The notes under the pieces: generated by a model
Seen by the model: only the letters and a program-made list of their open reading frames with translations
Databases searched by the model: none
Told to the model about the DNA's origin: nothing
Program-made: the position numbers and the translations under genes
Assembly (NCBI GenBank): GCA_963682055.1
Contig: OY821751.1
Span: 4,526,001-4,590,000 of the forward strand
Length of the DNA: 64,000 bases
Reading direction: 5' to 3'
Source of the DNA: Primula veris
Lineage: Eukaryota > Streptophyta > Magnoliopsida > Ericales > Primulaceae
Shown here: positions 59,984-64,000 of the stretch, piece by piece
How the letters are laid out: every line of letters starts with the position of its first letter
Position numbering within the stretch: position 1 is the first letter of the stretch

Positions 59984-62111
59984 TGTCACGCCCCGGATTT
60001 TGGATAACCCGGGTCGTGAATGTAAATTAAAATAAAAAGGAAAAAAGTTAAAATAACGAAACATGCAGAAAGTCATTCGATAATATGCTAATCAATAGAA
60101 CCAAATAAATACTTCAGGCCATGCCGATAATCACATTTGATTCACTAAATTGGCCTAAGGGTAGCCAACGGTGTTCAAATGTGACAACACAAACAAGACA
60201 ATACGTTTTTAGAAAATTTCGGCATGAGCTTCGCGTATCTACTTGTTTCCAATAAATTAGACCTGTCTGAAACAACATATAACAAAATCGCAACGCGATT
60301 ACCAAATAATCCAAAATCAAATCCAACCCAGCTGACATTCTATAAAATAGCGTAATCTAAAATAAACTTGCATTAAACGCCTATTAGGTCCACAAGGCTC
60401 AAAATGAGGTAATACCAAAATGAATAAAAACAAGTCTGACGTGCGCACGATCACGTGTAATATGATAATGAGCCCCATGCAAGCATTCTAAACTTCGCCA
60501 CAGTCTACATCAACACCTGTACATCGATCATGAACAAAATGTACAGAAAACAAAGAAATGAGGTAAGAAAACAATCTCACTTTAAAAACGGCACGTGCTA
60601 CTAAGCACGCACACACAATCCTAACATGGCAAATATGATATCTTGGCAAATAATGACAAAGGCAATTGCACGAAAAATACATCAACAAATATAACTCGCA
60701 ACACAAGTAAATGAACATATAATCAAGATCAACTGAATTAATAATAAAACAAAATAAAATAAAACAAAACAAAACAAAATAAAACAAGACTCAACGAAAC
60801 ACAAAGTCGGGATTGCCTCACATGTACCCACTTTTAGAGCCACTCTGCTCTAGGACCCAAAGTGCAATGGTTCCCTCACCCATATTCTGACACTAACATG
60901 TGACCAAAAGATATGGGGCCGGCTTTAAGGGGACTAACCCTATGGTACCGATATACCTAATCCTTGCGCAAGTTTCCGGGATCTCACCGTAAGCTGGCAC
61001 AGCTCCGCCTTAACACTTGGTACTGCAATCCCTAAAATAAATATAAAAGACTCCCAAAAACATAAATGGTAAAGTCCACCAAACGAAAATAAAATAAATA
61101 TCACGCACTATATCACCACCGTCACATTTTTGTTCACAATTCTTTTTCAAATAAAAAATGGTAAAATCGCCATACATAACATAATCACCATAAACAATAT
61201 GATTAGCATAAATAAAACCATGGAAGCATGTTACACATACACAATACAATAACATGATGCAATACATACTAACCAACCAACCATTTACATAGCCTAGCAT
61301 ACAACAAACAACACATAAAAACCACTTTTAAAGCGAAACCATATTCTTCCCCCTTACCTACGCAAACGAGAGCTCGTTTGTCAAAATATCCCAAACTCGA
61401 GCCGAAAACCCACCGATCCATCAAAACCAGATCTGGACAGCCTAATAACAGTCCATAAACAGCCCCTAAACGCAATTAAAATGAGCTACCAATTAATAAA
61501 ACTACTATAAATTCGGATTATTTATAATCCCAAAAACTGGGTTTTTATAAAAGTTAAAATCAAATGAAACAGCTTACACGGATAGAAAGCTCTCGAAAAA
61601 TAGGCTAAGAAAACATATTTGATTGTCGAAAACGGACACCCGATGACCTCGTAATCACCCCTCGAAGTCGCAGCCTTAAAATCCTAAACCGCACCCACTA
61701 CCGCCACCTACCACCGCAGCCTGGCCGATCATCGGAGTCGGCTGCCAAGTCGCTGACTTCGGTCAGTCTCCCTCCGTCATGTCTTCTCTCTCTACCTCTC
61801 CGTTCTATGTATGTATATATGTATTCGATGCATATATGTATATGTATATGTATATATATATATATATGTATATATGTGTGACTGTGTATGTATGTAGATA
61901 TATATATATATATATTTAGGTATTAGCTTATTTAATTACTAGTCTAGCCCATATAGTTATTACTAATTACAAATATAACTCAATATTATTGTTACATAAG
62001 ACATTACTACATTATTTATTTCACATATATACAATTACACAATACATTAATATCATTTTAGAAAAATAATACAAATAAATAATAAATACCCAAAATTTCC
62101 GAGTCGTTAAA
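59984..62111 (-). repeat. 5' LTR of the LARD (2128 bp)
   Basis: Colinear with 53935-56066 at an offset of 6049. Its outer end reads CGTTAAA where the other LTR has CGTTACA, so the terminal dinucleotide is altered by one C-to-A change and merges into the AAAAA target duplication. Confidence 0.92.
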
Positions 62112-63093
62112 AAAAACTAATTTGAGAGGCCCCATTAAGTGCAAAATAATTGGTTTTGATTTAGTCAATATACATTTACATATTTAGGAATCTTTTAATA
62201 ATTATTATCATAGTCGGTACACATTGTTACACTTTATAACTATTATTATACTTATGTATATGTTATGTATATGAGTATTGCCATGGTAGGTGCACATCAA
62301 CATAGAGAACAATTCTTAATAAACTGTGCAAATTTTCCCAAATTGTTTTTACTAATTTGTAACGCATAAAATCGGAGTATAAATTTCTACCCTTATTCTT
62401 TAGTTTTTCCCGTATCCCTTGTTTATTTTATTCAAGAATTTATTCTAAAACTTAAAAAAATTTGTACAATTAGTATAATACATGTATCAATACATTTCAA
62501 TAATTATTTTTAAAAGAAAATCAACACGCAATTTATTTTGGAATAAATTTATAAATTAGTGTAAATTAAACATTAAATCTTAAAAAATTTGTCTAAAACA
62601 ATATTATGTCCAAATATTTTAAAATTAAATACAATATAATATAAAGTTTTATAAATTTACGGAACAAGTTGTGAAAATTTAAAATTTGAATGAAAATAAT
62701 TAAGAGGACACGAAAATAAATAAAAAATAATAGCTCATATAAAATAGTAAATAGAATATTTGGACTCATAAAATCCCCATACGTGGTACCCCCATAGAAA
62801 CTAGGAACAATTGCCAAAGAATTTACAACTGGTGGAGGAAACATATATTCAAACTAAAACATAATATTCCAAAATAATTTGTATATTTAGAAAATGCTAT
62901 TTCTTATTAAACAATCCTTTTCCGTGTACAGAAAGGAAAGAGCGTATCAACCGTAGAGTCCTAATTCGATTTTAACCAGGAATATACATCTCCTATATAT
63001 ATACTCACCTAACCCTAAAACAATTATTTTCCATCAAAATCAAAATAAGTATTATGCGAGTTATAGAGAAAGAATATATATACATTCTTCAAG
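62112..63093 (+). other. Upstream region of the Pelota gene
   Basis: About 980 bases of AT-rich DNA between the LARD and the Pelota start codon; the first five bases are the right target duplication. It must hold the gene's promoter. No other gene is seen. Confidence 0.6.
62994..63003 (+). promoter_or_regulatory. Probable TATA box of the Pelota gene
   Basis: TATATATATA lies 100 bases before the start codon at 63094, predicting transcription from about 63025-63035, upstream of the out-of-frame ATG at 63054. Confidence 0.5.
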
Positions 63094-64000
63094 ATGAAGG
63101 TCTTTCAAGAAAAATCTCCAGGTTCCTTGGGTACCGTAAAACTCATACCAGAAAACCCCGACGATCTTTGGCACGCCTCAAACCTCATCACCGCTGGCGA
63201 TCTCGTCACCACCATCACCTCCCGCAAAGTTCAACTCACCTCAGGTAAGGCCAAAAACCCGTCCAGAGTCAAGTTTTCCCTTGAACTTAAAGTTTCGTCG
63301 TTAGATTACTCTGGGACAACGTTGCGTATAAGCGGAAAAACCGTGAATATCAATGAGTTTATAGGGTTAGGTTCGTTCCACACGCTAGAACTCGAGATCA
63401 ACAAGGAGTTTATCCTCGTGAAGGAGGATTGGGACGTGGTTTCGAAGAAAAAGCTTCAAGAGTGTCGCTTGAATGCTAAAAGTTATGAACTAGGCGTTGT
63501 TTTGATCGACGATAAGTCTGCCTATGTGTTTTTATCTGGGAAGATCGGCACAAAAAGGTGTGGTAAAATCGATAGGAAACCTAAATCGGGCCAAGAAGTT
63601 TTTTTCGAGAGTGTTTTGGTTACTTTTACAAAACATGTTGACTTGGGGACAGTGCTTTGTGTGGCGATTGCGGGCCCTAATGCAGTCAAGGCTGATTTTC
63701 GAAGCTTTTTAAGTTCTCGTAATAGAAAATTGAAAAACTTGGTTCTGGTGAATACCAAGACAGGAGATGAGTCGAGTTTGAGAGAGGTTTTGAGTGAAGA
63801 GAAAGTGATGAAGTTTGTGAACAATGGTGAGGTGGGAACGAAAGCAATGGAAGAGTTTAATGAGATTTTGTTGAATGATTCAGATAGGGCTTGTTACGGG
63901 TTAAAGAGTGTTGAGAATGCACTAGCTTTGAGCGCAATAGAGACTTTGTTGATCACCGATGAGTTGTTTAGGAGTAGAGAGGTGGATTTGAGGAAAAAGT
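63094..64000 (+). CDS. Divergent Pelota (eRF1-like ribosome rescue factor), 3' end outside window
   Basis: The frame is open from ATG 63094 to the window edge (302 codons; the family has about 380). Pelota with HBS1 recognises stalled ribosomes and splits them (no-go and non-stop mRNA decay). The N-terminal domain is seen as GTVKLIPENPDDLWHASNLI, with W26 at the usual distance from the start, then RISGKTVN and GSFHTLELEINKEF. The central domain has GVVLIDDKSAYVFLSG. The C-terminal domain has NDSDRACYGLKSVE and ETLLITDELFRSREVDLRKK. The segment usually reading SPGFTKDQF is replaced by AGPNAVKADF, so this is a divergent paralogue (PEL2-like or lineage-specific). There is no intron in the part seen. 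An ATG at 63054 in another frame overlaps the start. Confidence 0.92.
   Translation, partial: MKVFQEKSPGSLGTVKLIPENPDDLWHASNLITAGDLVTTITSRKVQLTSGKAKNPSRVKFSLELKVSSLDYSGTTLRISGKTVNINEFIGLGSFHTLELEINKEFILVKEDWDVVSKKKLQECRLNAKSYELGVVLIDDKSAYVFLSGKIGTKRCGKIDRKPKSGQEVFFESVLVTFTKHVDLGTVLCVAIAGPNAVKADFRSFLSSRNRKLKNLVLVNTKTGDESSLREVLSEEKVMKFVNNGEVGTKAMEEFNEILLNDSDRACYGLKSVENALALSAIETLLITDELFRSREVDLRKK

Larger units (their letters stand above)
53935..62111 (-). mobile_element. Young non-coding LTR retrotransposon (LARD type)
   Basis: Near-identical LTRs (53935-56066 and 59984-62111) flank 3.9 kb with no coding frame. Orientation is -: next to the right LTR is GCTCTGATACCA (59969-59980), the complement of the initiator-Met primer-binding site TGGTATCAGAGC, three bases from the LTR. 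Next to the left LTR is a - strand polypurine tract (56067-56077) preceded by TTTCGGGACGAAATTTTTTT, a pattern I know from the 3' end of Ty3/gypsy Tekay-type elements. It must have moved with proteins made elsewhere. The LTRs differ by five substitutions (54629, 55509, 55633, 55935, 56065 against the other copy) and a 4-bp AT-repeat indel. Confidence 0.9.

Overview
This is plant nuclear DNA, most likely from a eudicot. It is AT-rich, its genes are split by introns with plant-type splice sites, and its spacers are full of LTR retrotransposons and MITEs. The encoded families (PLATZ, DIVARICATA-type MYB, tetraketide pyrone reductase, acyl-activating enzyme) are plant families. I cannot name the species; an asterid is only a guess.

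Seven protein-coding genes were assembled by joining exons by hand: (1) + strand, 9976-11616, an intronless peroxisomal acyl-activating enzyme (AMP-dependent CoA ligase); (2) + strand, 14057-20596, a 13-exon NBS1/nibrin gene (FHA, BRCT and MRE11-binding motif), the DNA-break sensor of the MRN complex; (3) + strand, 24420-26206, a two-exon DIVARICATA/SRM1-type MYB with the SHAQKYF motif; (4) - strand, 27486-30450, a two-exon, probably myristoylated and palmitoylated, SR-rich protein of the At1g65710-like family; (5) - strand, 36306-39183, a three-exon PLATZ zinc-binding transcription factor; (6) - strand, 47522-50909, a six-exon tetraketide alpha-pyrone reductase (TKPR1/DRL1 type, sporopollenin pathway); (7) + strand, 63094 to the window edge, a divergent Pelota (ribosome rescue) gene cut off by the window. 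The genes do not form a pathway or cluster; they are unrelated neighbours.

The spacers hold most of the structural interest. Positions 1-5544 are a decayed Ty1/copia element that lost gag, protease and integrase, with ~29-bp minisatellites inside both LTRs and a 764-bp hAT-type element nested in its coding part. Positions 40084-42300 are a compact LTR element with Ty3/gypsy protease-region remnants. Positions 45420-46385 look like an isolated copia-type LTR on the - strand. Positions 53935-62111 are a non-coding LTR element (LARD type, - strand) with 2.13-kb LTRs that differ by only five substitutions and one 4-bp indel, so it inserted very recently, about 1 kb upstream of the Pelota gene. 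Small elements include three complete Stowaway-like MITEs (plus one fragment) and an inverted pair of ~190-bp CACTA-ended MITEs.

I found no obviously new biological system. The observations most worth checking are the young LARD beside Pelota, the partial exon duplication with a second splice donor in the SR-rich gene, the tandem array in NBS1 intron 1 with a duplicated TATA segment in its promoter, and the divergent Pelota with an overlapping upstream ATG.
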